A stretch of 64,000 nt of DNA, from contig NC_063282.1 of the NCBI RefSeq assembly GCF_910591885.1, forward strand, positions 2,730,001-2,794,000. The letters run 5' to 3'. Source of the stretch: Bombus terrestris. Lineage: Eukaryota > Arthropoda > Insecta > Hymenoptera > Apidae. The notes under the pieces were generated by a model, which was not told the DNA's origin, ran no database searches, and saw nothing but the letters and a program-made list of their open reading frames with translations. Shown here piece by piece: positions 22,681-37,200 of this stretch (positions are counted from its first letter, which is position 1; each line of letters starts with the position of its first letter). Position numbers and translations under genes: made by a program.

Positions 22681-25600
22681 GTTTGATAGAATGTAAGCTT
22701 GGAATTACGAGATTGTATTTTAACATTTAACAAGATTGGACATAAATTTCCTCCTCCGTTATTTGCTTATTACGTCTATAGCTACGTACAGTTAATATGC
22801 GAATGACACGATTCATTTTAAAAGTAGATTTTTGCTATTGGCTTTCAACTTTGCCATTATACAGGTATGTAGGTGCTACTTTGAAATAAATAAAAGGAGG
22901 AACAGCTACCGTATATGCAGATACTAGCGTTATTTTAATTTAATCGCAGTAGCCAAGGCTTCGTCTGAAGCTTCTTCCAAATCGATATTTCATTCAGCGG
23001 TTATGGGACATATATTCCATCAACGAAATGCCAATTTGCAGTCGCGTGACTCTTCGAATTTTTACATTGAGTCTATCACAGAGTTCGTCACTAATAATTT
23101 CCTAAAAGGTGAGAGCTGTACCAAGATTGAAAACGAGCAATTCATCAATGATTAAAGTCTCGAAGTTATCCATATTTTAAGGCAGAGAAAGTTCTACTTC
23201 TTTTTCAAACGCGATATTCCGATCCACTCGAACGAGTCATTTCTCCAACTTGCCAAATCTCTGTTTGAAATCTCTGTCCAAAAGAACCTCTATTTTTCCA
23301 ATTGTCCACGGTATTCACAGGAGATGATACCGTAGCATTCGTGTATCTTCGAATAAAAGCCGTAGGTATCGGCGGACGAATTTCAATTTGGACCTCGTTG
23401 TGTTCGATTGCGTTCTAAGGAGTTCCGGATGTCTGAAAACAGCGAATATTTACGGCCTCCACTGTCTGCAAGTAAAATCATAATGAACGCATGATGGACT
23501 GCTATAAATTTTTATGAAGGTCTTTTCTTGCGAGTAAGGTCGCCTTGTCTGTAAATCTTTCCGTACGGTAGCGAAACGGACGGACGGCGGGAGGTCCTGC
23601 GCAATGAGCAAATGCACGTAATGTCCTCGTCTTTTAGGGCGGCGTTGTATCAACCGAAGGACATTTTGTACGTAAATGCTCGTGAAACATCGTAGTTGTC
23701 GTCCGACACCGAACTTTCTCGAGATTTACGATGCAGTTACCATGATGACTCGTGATAATTGTTTTATGGAAATGGATAATGTGCAGTCCCTTTGAGAGCG
23801 TAAGATGTGTCGCAGGGAGACCCTGAGAAATTTTGTTCGCAATTATTACCGTGATGTATCCTTACGACTTCTTATCAAAGATACTTCTCGTCAATGTCCG
23901 AGATCCGCCTCGTCATCTATACATGATCATTTCAAAACAACCGTTCTGACTAGCTAGAGAAATATCAAAAATGACCGGTCGGAGGACCGCACACGTTTCG
24001 TAAATAGCAAAAAGGAGGACCCACGCCACGGTAGGAATAAAAATGACTGGACAATTTCGTTTCTCGGTTGAAAGGGAGCGTCTCGAACACGAAGAAGCTA
24101 CAGGAAGGTAGTACAAGAGGCTGTAAGGAAGCTTGTCAGCGGTGACAATAGAGAACGCTGGAAAACGGACTATCGATCCAACGAAATCGGTAGGTTTGCT
24201 CCACTCTTTGGTCCCGCGTGACCTTGCAGTCTCTGATCGATGTAAGGACTTTCTCCTACTAGCGCAAATAAGAGGCATAGATCCTTCCGTTCTTCGACTA
24301 CCGGCACTTGGCCGCAGTTCACGCCGAATTTACCGATTCCTAGACAATACTAGAGCGCCCCCGACACTGGAAATATCGGGTCTCGTTTTGTCTACGTAGC
24401 GTGGAAACTACGCGGAACTAATAAGAGTTCGCAACACCTCTTTCTCGCATCCGATGCATCGTCTACGGTTTCGATAATTTCACAATGGACAGCTTTTTCC
24501 TCGCGTTAAATGGCACAGGTATCGAAATGGATAGACCAGTTTATCCTGCTGATGGACCTGCGATCCTGATACTATCTGCATTACGGACTGTTTGTTTTTT
24601 ACTTTAAGGATTTGCTGGATCGATGCTCTGTTGTTGATTTGTCACGTGCGTTCTTGGGAGTAGTAGAATTTCGTTTCTCTTGGTGGTGTTGGGATTTAGA
24701 ACTGGTCGTTGAGTATCGTTTAAGGTGCTGAGTCTCGTTTGTGGATGATACAAGGTGGAAATTGGTTTTTATTTACACGTAGAGTATACGAGGTTTGTCT
24801 ACGGACTCGTCGATTTGTCTTGGTTCTCGATGTCTCACGCGATCAGGGTGTTAGAGTTTTGCTCCTGTTAGCGATATCGAGTGGTTTATTGCTGGTTATC
24901 CGACGTCTTATCTTAATTAATCTTTAATTAATCTAATTTAATCTTCTCCAATTTGTGGATGGTAAAATTTGGCAACTGATCCTTACGATCTTCTGAAAGG
25001 AGCTGTGACTCGAAGTTGCGCGAGGTCTATCCCTCTCGCGTGTTTTCCCTCGCGGAGATACATAAACATAACATATTTCGCAACTATGTAGCGTTATTAA
25101 TTGCCACAGGTCGTTTCGCTCTATTTTTTCTCTTATACATCAAACGTTATGTGTTATCGTTACAAATCGACTAAAGCGTTCGGACATTTACGAGCGATAG
25201 ATCAAATCTGATGAAATGAAGAAGTCGGAAAAGTATTTATATGGTATGTATGTATGTACATCATAATTCAATAATATCGAACGATTCTATGGAATTATTC
25301 ATAGAGGATTGTTCGAACTGTGAAATTTGGATGTACGACGAGGACTGTGGCCAAATATAATTGGTCAATTAATTCGACAAAACAGGACTGCTATATCGTT
25401 TAGGAAAGTGGTAACTTTTAAATCTCCACATTATTTTTCAATGAACTGTAACATAAGTTTCTTTCCATTCTGTAAAATACGAACAAAAAGGTAAAGATTA
25501 AAAGGAAAAGTAAGTCTCGTGAACCTTATGAAAAGACTTATTGTGCTTATTATGAAATCTCAAACACAAGTCGAAGGCTGTATACTGGGTTATAACGTCT

Positions 25601-28600
25601 TCAAGGTTGATCATTAGAAAGTAACGTTTTCATTGGAGTTAATGGACTTTGTTAATGATCGTTAAATTAAGTTTACACAGAAAAAAATTAATTTCTTGAA
25701 AATATCTTACGCGATTATCGTACTGAGAAATCTGTCAAATATCATCTATTAAACACACTGAGCACGTATTTCTTAGCTCACTAATTTATTTGCAATTTTT
25801 TTTAGTCAATTTACATGATCGAACTCTATTTTTGAAATATATGTGGCAATGAAAAGGTATCTGTACTACAATTCTATAAATTTTGAAACCATCGTAGCAT
25901 TTCTTGCATATTACGATCAACGATATCTAATGTCATTTTTTTAAATCTCTAAAATCTCTGTCTGTGTCTCTTCCCTCGTGCAATGATTGTACCTTTTGCG
26001 TGTAATGACTTCGATTAGAAAGAACTTATTACTTTCATACGTAAGCCTCTCGTACCTTGACAAACCGATACATAAATTACTTTATTTACATTTTTCCATG
26101 ATGTTGCATTTACGCTACATATTATATATTATTACATTATGTTGCGAGAGTGAGAGAATTCGCGGTGGATAACGACCGACCAAGAAGCGAGATGAAATGT
26201 TAGAATAGAGCTCGGAGTGCCGCTAAACAAGAAGCATCGTTCTTAAATGATGCGCCGGCCAATTTTTCACGTAATTCCCCCCGCGTTATCCGTGATAATC
26301 GTTCGTTGAATCAGCTTTTTTCTCACCATCATCGGTCGGTTTGACTTGGAACACGGTGAAAAGAAAAAAAGGAAGAAAAAAGAAAGACGAAGGAAAAAGA
26401 AAACTAAGAAAGGCATCGTGGAAGGGTCGAACCGCTAAGTAGACCCTCTGTAAGGCCGCACGAATTTCTATTAAAAGCGGCAATTAGTCTAAGTCTCGAT
26501 AAATCTTGATGAGTGATACGCCGACATCAGTCTGCTTGTCAAAGACGCCTGTGGCGAGGGCCACACCGATTTCCAACACACATTGTTTCCATGACCGTGC
26601 TCGTTGGACGAAAATAGGAGAACGGAGGGATTTCTTCGCTGTCCTGCGGCACAACGACCACGAGAACTAGCCTCGTTGTTATGTTAAACCAGGTGAGAAA
26701 CGCGTGATGCGTGTACGGCACCATTAGAATTTTTAATGCGACCGTTTAGCGGCTGCTGGCTTCGAGCCGCCGATCTTCGCAACGAACAACCTTAGAAATA
26801 TATCTATATGTATTCAGCTACACTTTTCAACGTGTTCTTTATAACACGTTCTCATTCACATTCCTTAATTTCCGAATTACAAGTCGGATAAGATTTCCCG
26901 AAACTGACAAAAAGATAGAAATCGAAGACACGTGAAAAATATTCACAAATATTTACAAAATCCTATGAAAAGTTACAAATTATTTTCACCGCTTTAATCG
27001 TTCTGGTATCAGCTCCTCGTCTTATAATATCGTATCATATCTACCCTATATATGATATGCATCGTATTTTCGATTTAACAAGGACGAACTATATTTCTAA
27101 CGAAGGTTGGTTTCAATCGCGACTCTAATTCCAATTGTTTAGATCTCTGGTTATGGATAAAGCGTAATATTTCAATATTTAACGTCCGACACGGTGTTAA
27201 CAACGGTGAGTAGCTAAATGTAATAGACGTACTAAAAAATCATATGGTAACGAAGGAAGTGTGTGTCGATATACGCACGAACGTAACTTCGTCGAACCAT
27301 TACGACAAGTCCCTGACGACAAGAGCAATAATAAGAGGGTGCAATATTACTCGCGCGTCCCCGGATTTTCGAATAGGCCGTTTCGCCTGCCTCGAGTTAT
27401 TTAAATAAAACCCTTTGTCGGCCGGCTGGAGTCCATTACCGAAGTACCTTTATAGCCACGCGTGTACGCCGATATGCCGGATTACCGTTTCCTTTTCTAA
27501 CTCTTTTTACAACCTTTTGCGCCTCTCGCTTTGGTCGCTGCTCGCTCGCGCATACGTCGTTTGCCAATTGAACAGAACTTCGTTGTTGGTAACACTAGAA
27601 TGATAATTTAACGTCGTCCAACCATGCAAAGCCTATCTTCGTCTCAGATGGGAAAAACTTTAATTAGCAAAATAAATTTTTTAATGTTTCCCTTTTTTTT
27701 ATTTCAAGCTACTAAATAATATGGGAACGTGAAATGAAATTTATTCGATTCTCACGTAAATGTTTCAGGTCTTTACCTCGTGGATAAGATATTAAGAATT
27801 ATTTATTCCTATCGATTTTCTCGATGTAATTAATGTATTCTCTTATAAATTATAACTTGCAACGTGGGAATTATTTCTAGATATCGTCTCATCCGCGTAT
27901 TTCACTATCGATCCATTGGCAAAAATAGTTGAACTCGTTGAATCAAAAGCGAATATCTAAGCCAGCGTTTGGACGTATTTGGCAAATGACAAAATCTAGA
28001 CAAATTGGTCGCGTAATAATTTGCATTATCCTAATTCCTAATAATAATAAGATAATAAGAAATAACAGAATATCCCCTTTCTCTGAACATGTTCTTCTTG
28101 AGATCTGTTATAGAACGTCAAATACGAATTAAGAAAATAAATAACAAAAGAGTGATGAGGTTTTAACGAGGGGACGATAGTTTCATGGAGAAAGGAACGA
28201 ACCAACGGAACATAGCACCGAGGCAAAAGTGTCGCGTAAATCCAAAAGATTATTCTATTTTTATACGAGGAATTCGCGAATGTGACGTCACCATTTCTCC
28301 GCCTGACATATAACTCATATTTCTATCGTCGAAGGGAAAGGCAATCAAACGTTAATCTTGAAAGACTTGTGGTGTTCGCGGGTGGTTTCGCCCGAACGAC
28401 CGAAGAATCCATCTTGCAAATAGAGAATGCGCATGATGCCAAGGGTCGTCACATATCTTACTCCACGCAGCTCCAATACGTATCGAGTATCGCGAATTTA
28501 CGTTCGGGACATGGCTACCGCGAGAGGAACGAGTCACTTTGAACACCGTTTCGACCTTCACCACCACGGTCGCATGTCTGCTTATATTATTGCAAAAGGT

Positions 28601-28859
28601 GTCGCGTAAAGCACTCTCGTTTCTACATATTCTCCGATCACAAAGAGTAAGCTATGTATGGTCTTCTTGCGCGTATCCATTCATTGACAAATAACGTTAA
28701 AATCAAATGTTAGGAATATTTTTCAGCCGTTCGGAGTATTTTCGAAAACCTAGTAGCACAAGTATCACATCGCATTTAACGTTTCTGAACTATATTTATC
28801 ATGCTACGATTTATTAAATTCGCCGTGTTTCGATCTATTGTAGCATATCTTTACATTAT
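22681..28859. other. Intergenic stretch upstream of gsb-n, nothing coding seen
   Basis: Mostly AT-rich, with somewhat GC-richer sequence at 23880-24420 and 28270-28620. Short open frames lack recognisable domains. A small inverted repeat, AACGTGTT...AACACGTT, is at 26829-26850. Confidence 0.5.
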
Positions 28860-28945
28860 CCCCTTAACCTACGATTTACGTTCGAGAATTTACGTTTGGT
28901 CCGATCATCTACTACGGGCTATGCCCGTAGATGTAGGTTAAGGGG
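28860..28945. mobile_element. 86-base hairpin element (possible miniature TTAA-type element)
   Basis: Perfect 13-base terminal inverted repeats, CCCCTTAACCTAC at 28860-28872 and GTAGGTTAAGGGG at 28933-28945. The flanks are TTAT on the left and TTAA on the right, compatible with a mutated TTAA target duplication. A second hairpin, CTACGGGC-TAT-GCCCGTAG (28912-28930), lies inside. No coding capacity. Confidence 0.55.
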
Positions 28946-31900
28946 TTAAGTACGTTTACTTGTCTCAAACAGATAGTTAGAACCAGGAAAATGATTAAAC
29001 AATAGTAATTTTATATTTAATATTAACTTTACATTAATATGAATTTTAATAATGATTTTATAATTAATATCAATATCTATATTGAATAATATTTGGAGAA
29101 TATCGCGATACGTTAATGTTACGATAACCAGCGATCGTTGGAAATTGTTTTGGATATTCTCGAGTGATAAAAACACAGAGAGGGAACAAAGAAAAGAAGC
29201 GGAGAGAAAAGCGAAGACTCGGGACAAAGGTGAAAAAGGGGAAGCACGGCCTACGTGTGGGGGCTTATTGGCGATGCATAGTCGCGAACTATGCAACGTG
29301 AAAATGTTGCAGAAGCAAGCGGTGTTGCGAACATAATTCAGCTCGTTATACGCAACGCAAGGTCCGGTCGAGCGTTATGGCTTGGTGGTGGAGCTTATGG
29401 GGCCTTATGGGCCATACGCCCCGTGCACGAGGTCAGGGGGTCCTCTGTTCCAATTTTGTGCCCAATAAGACTAATTCCTTCAAAGGTGCCGGCGCGTCTG
29501 GGATACGGCCACCTTGCTAGCGAGAACTTATCGGCTAATTTTATGTAAATTATGTGACGCCACGGATTATAGCTTACGACCGTTTCTCCTCTAAAAACGC
29601 CTTTTTGGGAACGGAATCGAGCTGGCATATGCGCGCAAGAGCTTCGTTCTTGGGAATTGTCGAGGACTTCTTCGTAAATACTGTGTATGTGTGTGTGTGT
29701 GTGTGTGTGATCTTGAAGGAAACGTCAATCGACAAATTCCTATAAATTTGCGAATTTCTGTAAATTCTCGAATGACATAAAACATAAAGCAGAAAACGAG
29801 AATACCGGGGCAATTAACTTTGTACTGAACAAAACGCACCTGGGATGTTGCATTTTATACGAGTTATAAGTAACAAAATTTGTCGAGTAAAGTAACTGTG
29901 CAGGTACTTACGAGTACCTTGGACGAAGAATTTCAAAAGTTAATTAATTCTAATACGTTTCTACGATATTCTCTCAAATATAACCATTTACTTGTTATTA
30001 GCATAACGACTATTTCGACTTTCGAAATTCCACGTTATTCTTAAACAAATAACGAGAAAAGTCTTTCACGACAGGCACGTTGAAAAAATCGAGCAAATAA
30101 AAAGGCTCGAGTCTATACTCAAAATCTTATCCCGATCGTTGTCTCGTTCGTTCTAAGGAGCTTCAAAACAGCTGCCTATGAATCTTCCTATTCTCGACGG
30201 CGCGTACCGGTGAATACCTGTTCGTGGTTACGCGTTTTTCGAAAGACAAGATACCAATAATTTACGAGAGCGCGCGGACAATGCGCGAAGCACAGCAAAC
30301 AGGGGATTTTGCATAATTTCTGGCTGCGTCCTCGCGTCCCAGAAACATTGAGAAACAGCTCTTTTTTCAAACGACGGCTAAATACCGGGTGGTCGACTTC
30401 TGACGGTGTCCCAGTTCCAAAGTTATGCAAAGGACTCATTCATCCGGTCAATAAGGCAATCAGGAAGATATTTCGGCCATTTGGAAGTCTAACGAGGAAC
30501 GACCACGCTTTTAAGAGACCTACGGTCGAAGACTGAAGATGGAACGCGGTACGATGTTTCCATCGCTATTCACACTGACGACTCCCTCGTTCGGTTTTCA
30601 ATTAGGGAAGGAGTTCACGCTTTCTCTGGACCATTTGTCTAGGATGATACTAGAAAGATATTATTTCTTTTTTTTTTTTGGTAAGAAATTGAATCCAATA
30701 TGTTTCATAAATAAGAAAAACGCCATAGTTTCCCGTCAACGCCAAGCTCACAGACTATGTGAAATATGTGATACGTAACTATCAATCGTATCATCCTGGA
30801 ATGTAAGAAATATAACCAGGCAAGAAGAAAATGAAACATCAAAGACAATCCCAGCTATCTGCAAGATTATTATTAGAATTTTCTGCTCGCAAACGCTAAT
30901 TAATTCGGTCAATAGTCGCTAATGATCTTGGGCGATGACGCGACTCTAAACTCATGAAAAGAAATATATAACGTCTTGCGTAAAAATGTTTCGGTCTAAG
31001 CGTAGACTTTAGATAGATAGATTTTCAAAGTTATTTTTCTAAAAAGCGAAGCAACACGCGTACGTGGATATTTTGAGCATTATCGACTTATTTTCTCGTG
31101 AAGGATCTACTAATCTCTAATGAATGTAGTAATATGTAATAGAATGATATTACAATATGTCAAAGAAGTTGCGTAGAACTGCAGAAAAATCTGCGTCTTT
31201 AATACCTTCGTATCGTATCACTAATTTATTGCACGATTCGTAGGAAGAAAGCTTGTCTCGGAAGAAACTGAAGAAAAGAACGAGTTAATATTCACCTGAA
31301 AATAATTTGCAATTTAAGCGATAAGTATGTGACAGCTATTAAGCAAATAACCACGGAATTATTCACTCGCGCGAGGCAAAGTAAAAGGATTTAAAATTAC
31401 TTGCAAAGATTTACTAACGACGAATGTAAACGTCGGTATGGCGATATGTTTGAGCTGCGGTGAAGCTTTGCATACACTTTGACCACCGTAGTACGCTTCT
31501 TATTTTTTCTTCCTACTCAATCTGCGGTTGTTCTTTCTCCCTCAGCCAATGAACTTTGGTACAGTTACGTTGTGGTTGAAAATTACACGGGACTATGATA
31601 GAAACGAATCTAATAAAACATTTTGACGTTCTTAAAAATTACTACAAATTTCTCTATTCCTTTTTCATTGATCATCGCTGTATAGATTTATTTTTACCGA
31701 TCAAATATTAGTTTCAAATTCGATCGAAACGTTTCGTAGTTATTATACATAATTATGACGCTAATATCTTTAGATGTATTTTATTAAAAAATGTAACGAA
31801 TCTGCCTATTAGTTTTTTCTGTTATCGAGTCCTAGGCGTTTCTTCTATACATACGAGCAATTCTTGATCAAAGAGAAAGTAGAATTGTCTAGTTTTTCAA

Positions 31901-32199
31901 GGAAGACAGACAAACTCTTACTTTGTTCTGCAACTCGGAAATGAACACGTCATCGGAGGATTGAAAAGGATGTGGAGATACCTACCTTAGATACCATCTT
32001 GCAAATAAACGCCATGAAAGAATTCAGAAGTATAAAAACGGTGATCGATAGCGAGCGAGAAAAGGGAGAAGCAGCGGCATCGTCTGAAGAATCTGTGAGG
32101 TGGAAATCGAGGCGGCCGAAGGCAATCGAAAGGGTGTCGTATGCACCGAAACGAAGTAATCCACTAAACGATCGTTGTCGGAGAGGAGGGTGCGTCGAA
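28946..32199. other. Intergenic stretch with a GC-rich island at 29220-29560
   Basis: No gene seen. The island at 29220-29560 has an inverted repeat TGCATAGT-CGCGA-ACTATGCA (29275-29295) and three TTATGG motifs (29375, 29395, 29405). The rest is AT-rich. Confidence 0.45.
29682..29709. repeat. GT dinucleotide repeat
   Basis: About ten uninterrupted GT units preceded by TGTGTAT; a microsatellite. Confidence 0.85.
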
Positions 32200-34200
32200 T
32201 GGCCGGAGGAAGTCTAATGAAAGGCACGCGCACTCTGACGGTCCGGCGTGAGAATAAAATAATTAGCTGAGCTGCCCTCCGCGCCGTGAACCCTTCCTCA
32301 TCCTCTTTCTCTCTCGAAACGGCTGGCTGAGAACGCGAAACGAGAGTTGTCGAGGAAGATGGAGCACGATGGAAGAGGCACGGTGGAAGGGGACGACCGC
32401 TCGGGCCAGGTGGGTCGTAAAGCCTTAGAATGATGCTCTAATAAATCCCACTGAAAAATTGCGAGGCCTCAGGCTCGTCGAGAACTTTCTTCTACCATCT
32501 TCCTTCGTTTCCTCTCTGCGCCTTCTGCATCCTCCTCTGCCAACATCGTCCTTGTCTTTGTCATAGTTCACTCTCCTCTTGCTCTCGAGCTACGTTGGAG
32601 ATCCGCTGTTCCCTTGGCTGAGGGCTGAAGCAGACCAGACGAGAGCCTGGCCTCTTTAGCCGTTCTGTTCCGTTCCGTGTTCGTTCGTGACTTTAATGTC
32701 TCGAGAAGAAACGCGTTAGAGATGAGTTGTGCGAACTGAGACACGAATGGAGGTCGTCTAGCCTTCGACGCGTTAGCTGGAAACGGGCAACCAGCCTGTC
32801 CGGTCCTGGCGAACTCGTGCTCGGTGACTTTGATGCCTCTTAGGGTGGCGTTCTTGCCACGTCTTTGGACCGTGCGTTTATCGGTTCCGAGTTAACATAT
32901 TTCTCGTCGACCACGTGGAAATACGTCTTTTTATGCTATCGTTTAACCTGGTCTCATAAAAATACTCTCCTTTTCCATTTATATTCGATATTTTTTCCAG
33001 CATAGGAATCTCTTTAGCGAATAATTTTAAATCCAAATGCGAGGATTTTATGAGTGTGTTTCTGTATAACCGGTGGTTAATATTCTCCTAACACGGAAAA
33101 AGAAAGTCTCGTACAATATTTCGATTTATGACGAAACCTTGCATATTTTACTTTTACTCGCGTATTTTACTTTTCGCTCACATCTTACGTTCTCCTAGCC
33201 TGTCCAGAAAAATATGCGCCGCTCTATATAACTTAGCAATTTATTTACGAATCATCACGAGCCCTTTTTCCCAACGACTGAACCACGTAAGTGTTCGCAA
33301 CACCTACACAACTATACTTAAATCAATGAATCGTATCTCGAACTTACCGTAAGTTGCCTTCGAGCCGTCGTACTTTCGTTGAAAGCAATTCGATCAAACG
33401 CCAACGCTATCCGCATTACTCACACCGGATTAAATAAATCCCATCGAGTTGACTTTCCCGAAGAGGGAAGAAAAAGGAAACGTTCACCGCGCAGTCTCGT
33501 GCCTGCCATATTTTTCCCCGGCGGAAGCGGGGAGGTTCCAGGCAGAGATCCTTTATGTACACGAGCCAAGTCGCGCGTTCTTTGATTGCGGACCGTGGAA
33601 AAAGCTAAAAAGGATCCTTCGATGCCGAGGCGAGTCTGCTGTTTCGTCACAGTCCGCTTGCTCCGTGAACGCGGATTGGATTCGGCCCGGTGTAACTTGC
33701 CCGCGACTTCCTCCCATTTACACATTATTTGCCGTATCCTCCTGTCCCGCTCTGTCCTCCTATCCTCGTAGCACCTTCGTGCTACCTCCGTGTCGCCAGA
33801 GACCACGACTGCATCGTGATTTCTCCAGGTTGACCCTACCAGCTGCTCAAGATGTCCGTTACGAATCCATAGAACCGAGAAAATCGAGGAACGCTCCCGA
33901 ACCTATCCACCCTCCACTGCCTTCTGGGAGTTCTCCACTCGTTCGAGACGCGAAAGGATGATCGAGGACGGTTTTATCGAACGACACACCACAGCACCAA
34001 AGTCTCGGCGATGACATAGAAGTCTTGCGAGGATCGTCCACGAGGACTCTGGGGAGTTCGATGCTTTTCTGTATGTGCCATCGAGTGGGATCGCGTTTTG
34101 GGAGATCCCTTTTACGGCTGCAATCGATTGCTTCGTGCGTTGCTCGCGATTATGCGATCAGCCCGATGTTTTCGAGTACTTCGTCGTTGTTTAGGATCAA
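32200..34200. other. GC-richer intergenic region, no supported gene
   Basis: GC-richer blocks at 32200-32900 and 33440-34170. The second has overlapping open frames on both strands (up to 170 codons at 33449-33961, plus), but the translations are Pro/Arg/Ser-rich, show no domain, and look like effects of composition. Unproven regulatory or non-coding RNA content is possible. Confidence 0.4.
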
Positions 34201-37200
34201 ATATATAAATTTTCGTGTCTCGTACGTTTGTCTTACGACTTTAATCTTAAAATTCCGTCGAAGGAGAATCTTTTCCCTTTTTCGTGTTATTCGGATGTTT
34301 GAAACACCTGTATAAAATCCACCTGCGGTAGAAATAGCTTAGTTTAAGAGGGCTGGTTTCCTTGTTTTCTCTACAAACATACTTCGAACACAAAAGCATA
34401 AATCCATCCTAAAATAACAGCCATAATCGTGTTTTTACCAATAGATAAAGATCGCTTCAGTCTACCTGGTAAATGTCAGAATGGTAAACGTACCAAACAG
34501 TAGTATATTCAATTTTATATGTTGTTCGCTTTAATTATTTGGTCACTGCGTCGAGTGGTGTATCTTTAATTTTCTTTCGTTCCTTTCGCCTCCTCAGAGG
34601 CTACCGATTCTTCGTTTATTCCAATAATAAAATAACAGAAGAATGTTTATGCCGATGGAAACCTACATACCGAAGACTAATCTCTTCGAGTAAGTTCGTG
34701 ATGTACAGTTTAATTTCCACGCGAAGGAACAAATACCAGAGGAAAGTACTGCAACAACTAGCTCTTCGCCTAACTCTGCACACACATTCGCAATGATAGA
34801 CCTATCTGCAATCTCGAGACAATTTTCTCTAGCATTTATAATTTCACCCATCCTGTGTCGCTTCTTCACTCCTGAGAATCCTACTCAAGCAAACTATCAT
34901 TAACCTATCCATAACGTTTCACGCTGCAAGCCTAGCGAAAAATCCTAAAATCGCTTGCTGCCGGTTCAGAGTGCAGCCGTGGAGAAATATTTTGTTGGAC
35001 TCGGGAAGGGGTATCCGTTTACGCGGAAAATCAAGGTGACATCCGAGCGGAGGCGAGAAGACAAGTGAAAAAAGACGTTTGCGGAACAGCGGTAGATTGT
35101 ACGAGCGACCCGTGGCTACGGCTTAACCACGAAGAAGAGATCATCGTGGTGGCTTGGTCGCTGAGCAGAGGACCCCCCAGTAAGATAATGCGTTCTCTCG
35201 CCTCGAGACTTAGCCTCGCCTTAGCCGTTGGATAAGCCGCGAAGCTGACACTAACCCCGTTAACCGTTAGGTCCGTGGCTGCTGACTTTTTAAACCGTTG
35301 TTTATTTGCTATCTAAAGCCGTTCTAGAAATCCTCGGTCTCGGCTCTTCGACGCACCGAGGCTGGTGATTAACCTCGCGAAAAACCACGGCACTTGTTTC
35401 GCTGATTTCACTCGGTTTAATCACAGCTGTAAAAGTTGTAACGCTACAATCGCGTTTAGAAAATGCTATATTGTTCGCGCGATAAGCACAACCGTATCGA
35501 TTCAAGCGGAGAAAATAAAGGGACGAAGAAACACTTGGGTGAACAGATGTGACGTAGAAAACTATGTTCGGAAACGCAGATGAGTCGAAGATACTCCTCA
35601 AATTAAAATTTCGTTTTCACGTGCATAAGACAGTTAAAACATTTTCCCTGCCACTCCTATAGCCTCATGGAAGCTATCATCTCCGAAAGCTATACTTACT
35701 GTCCCATGGAAACACGTAACCACTACGTAATTACGCGACAGTAGATAAATCCTTGCACCGTGAGGAAGCCAATAAACATCATCGGTTGGCGACAAACGGC
35801 TCGTTTATCCGGTGGAAAAAGAAAGCCGTAAAAACAGGCGAATCAAACCGATTGATTTGCCTGACTAAGTTAACGAAGAACGTCGAATTCCCGTGTCCAC
35901 GTCTATATCAACGTGGTAACCAAACGAGACTAATCTCGGCGGACCGTCTTAACTAGCTTAACTAAAGCAACAAACGGCCGATGTAACCGTGTCCGCGTTT
36001 ATCCACAGACCCTTCCACGCATTTTTTCCTCGCATATTCAACCATGCAGCCTCTTTTTCTGCCACGCGTATACGTTCGTCTATCTCTTAGCTAGTTCGCG
36101 GTACGCCAATCGACCGGCTCCAGCTTTCAGCGAGTTTCGAACGTTTGGGGGTTGAAAAGCATGGCCGTGACTCGGTCGAATCGCTTGTTCAACCCTCGTA
36201 CTGCACGGTTAAATCATATTTTCTACCAGCCGTGTAGATCAAGGTTGAAGCAGGGTGACGAAGAAGATGAACCGACCGGCGTCGAAGGACTTTCACGGTT
36301 AAGTTACAGATTGTTATGTTTTCACGGGTCTCTTGCTGCTTTCGCACTGAAATTCGATTCCGAGAGGTTCTGCTGATTTTCTGGGGTAGTTACCGTGAAT
36401 TTTCTTTTTTCACGCCGTAGAACTAAAGAGAGCAGGCAGAACGAGGCTTCTGTCTGTGTGCATTGGATAGAAGACAGTGTGATATAACGAGAAGCCTTAG
36501 AAGATTAATACATTTTAAAAAGAATGGATTCTCATTCGTATTTTAATTATATCGAACGAGCATCGTGGACTCGCTGTATCACGAGAAGATGGTCGAGGGA
36601 GTGGCCTGCTTGAAAAGGAAAAATAATGATGGCATTTCCACATCCATGTCCATAAAGATAGACATATATACCTAATAGTTGGGAGTTGAATGATAGACAG
36701 CAGATATGGCGCAGTAAAAGAAGATCGTTCGCGTGTGAGTGGATGGATGTACGTGTAGATGACTAAGCGAGAGTACAAGGCGATAGGGAAATAATTGTAA
36801 ATGGAATACCCTTTGCGACTGACAGACTAAAAATAAACTATGCTACTGGTTCGTAAGAAAATACTGAATTTTATGTAAGAAGAGAGCGGTTAATTTACAT
36901 TTATAAAACGAAAGATAGAATTTTAAAAGTGAAGGCAAAGTGACGCGTAAGTACATAAAGGAAAAAAAGATGATCGAAGCAATAACGCGAAGATCGCAGA
37001 TAATATTACACAAAGAAGAATAAAGCTTTAGAACGAAGGAGGAATATATTACGTTATAAAGAACCGTATAGTTAAGAAAAAGGACGAACAAATTTACGGA
37101 GGAAATTTTTCTTGGAAGATATTATTCAGAAAGAAAAAATGTTGAAAAGGAGGACGAAAAGGAAATATTGCCGCATAAAGAGAGGCAAAGAATACGTTAC

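Noticed and set aside
33449..33961. Plus-strand open frame of 170 codons
   Set aside because: GC-rich, overlapped by a 128-codon frame on the other strand; no domain and no gene-like context.
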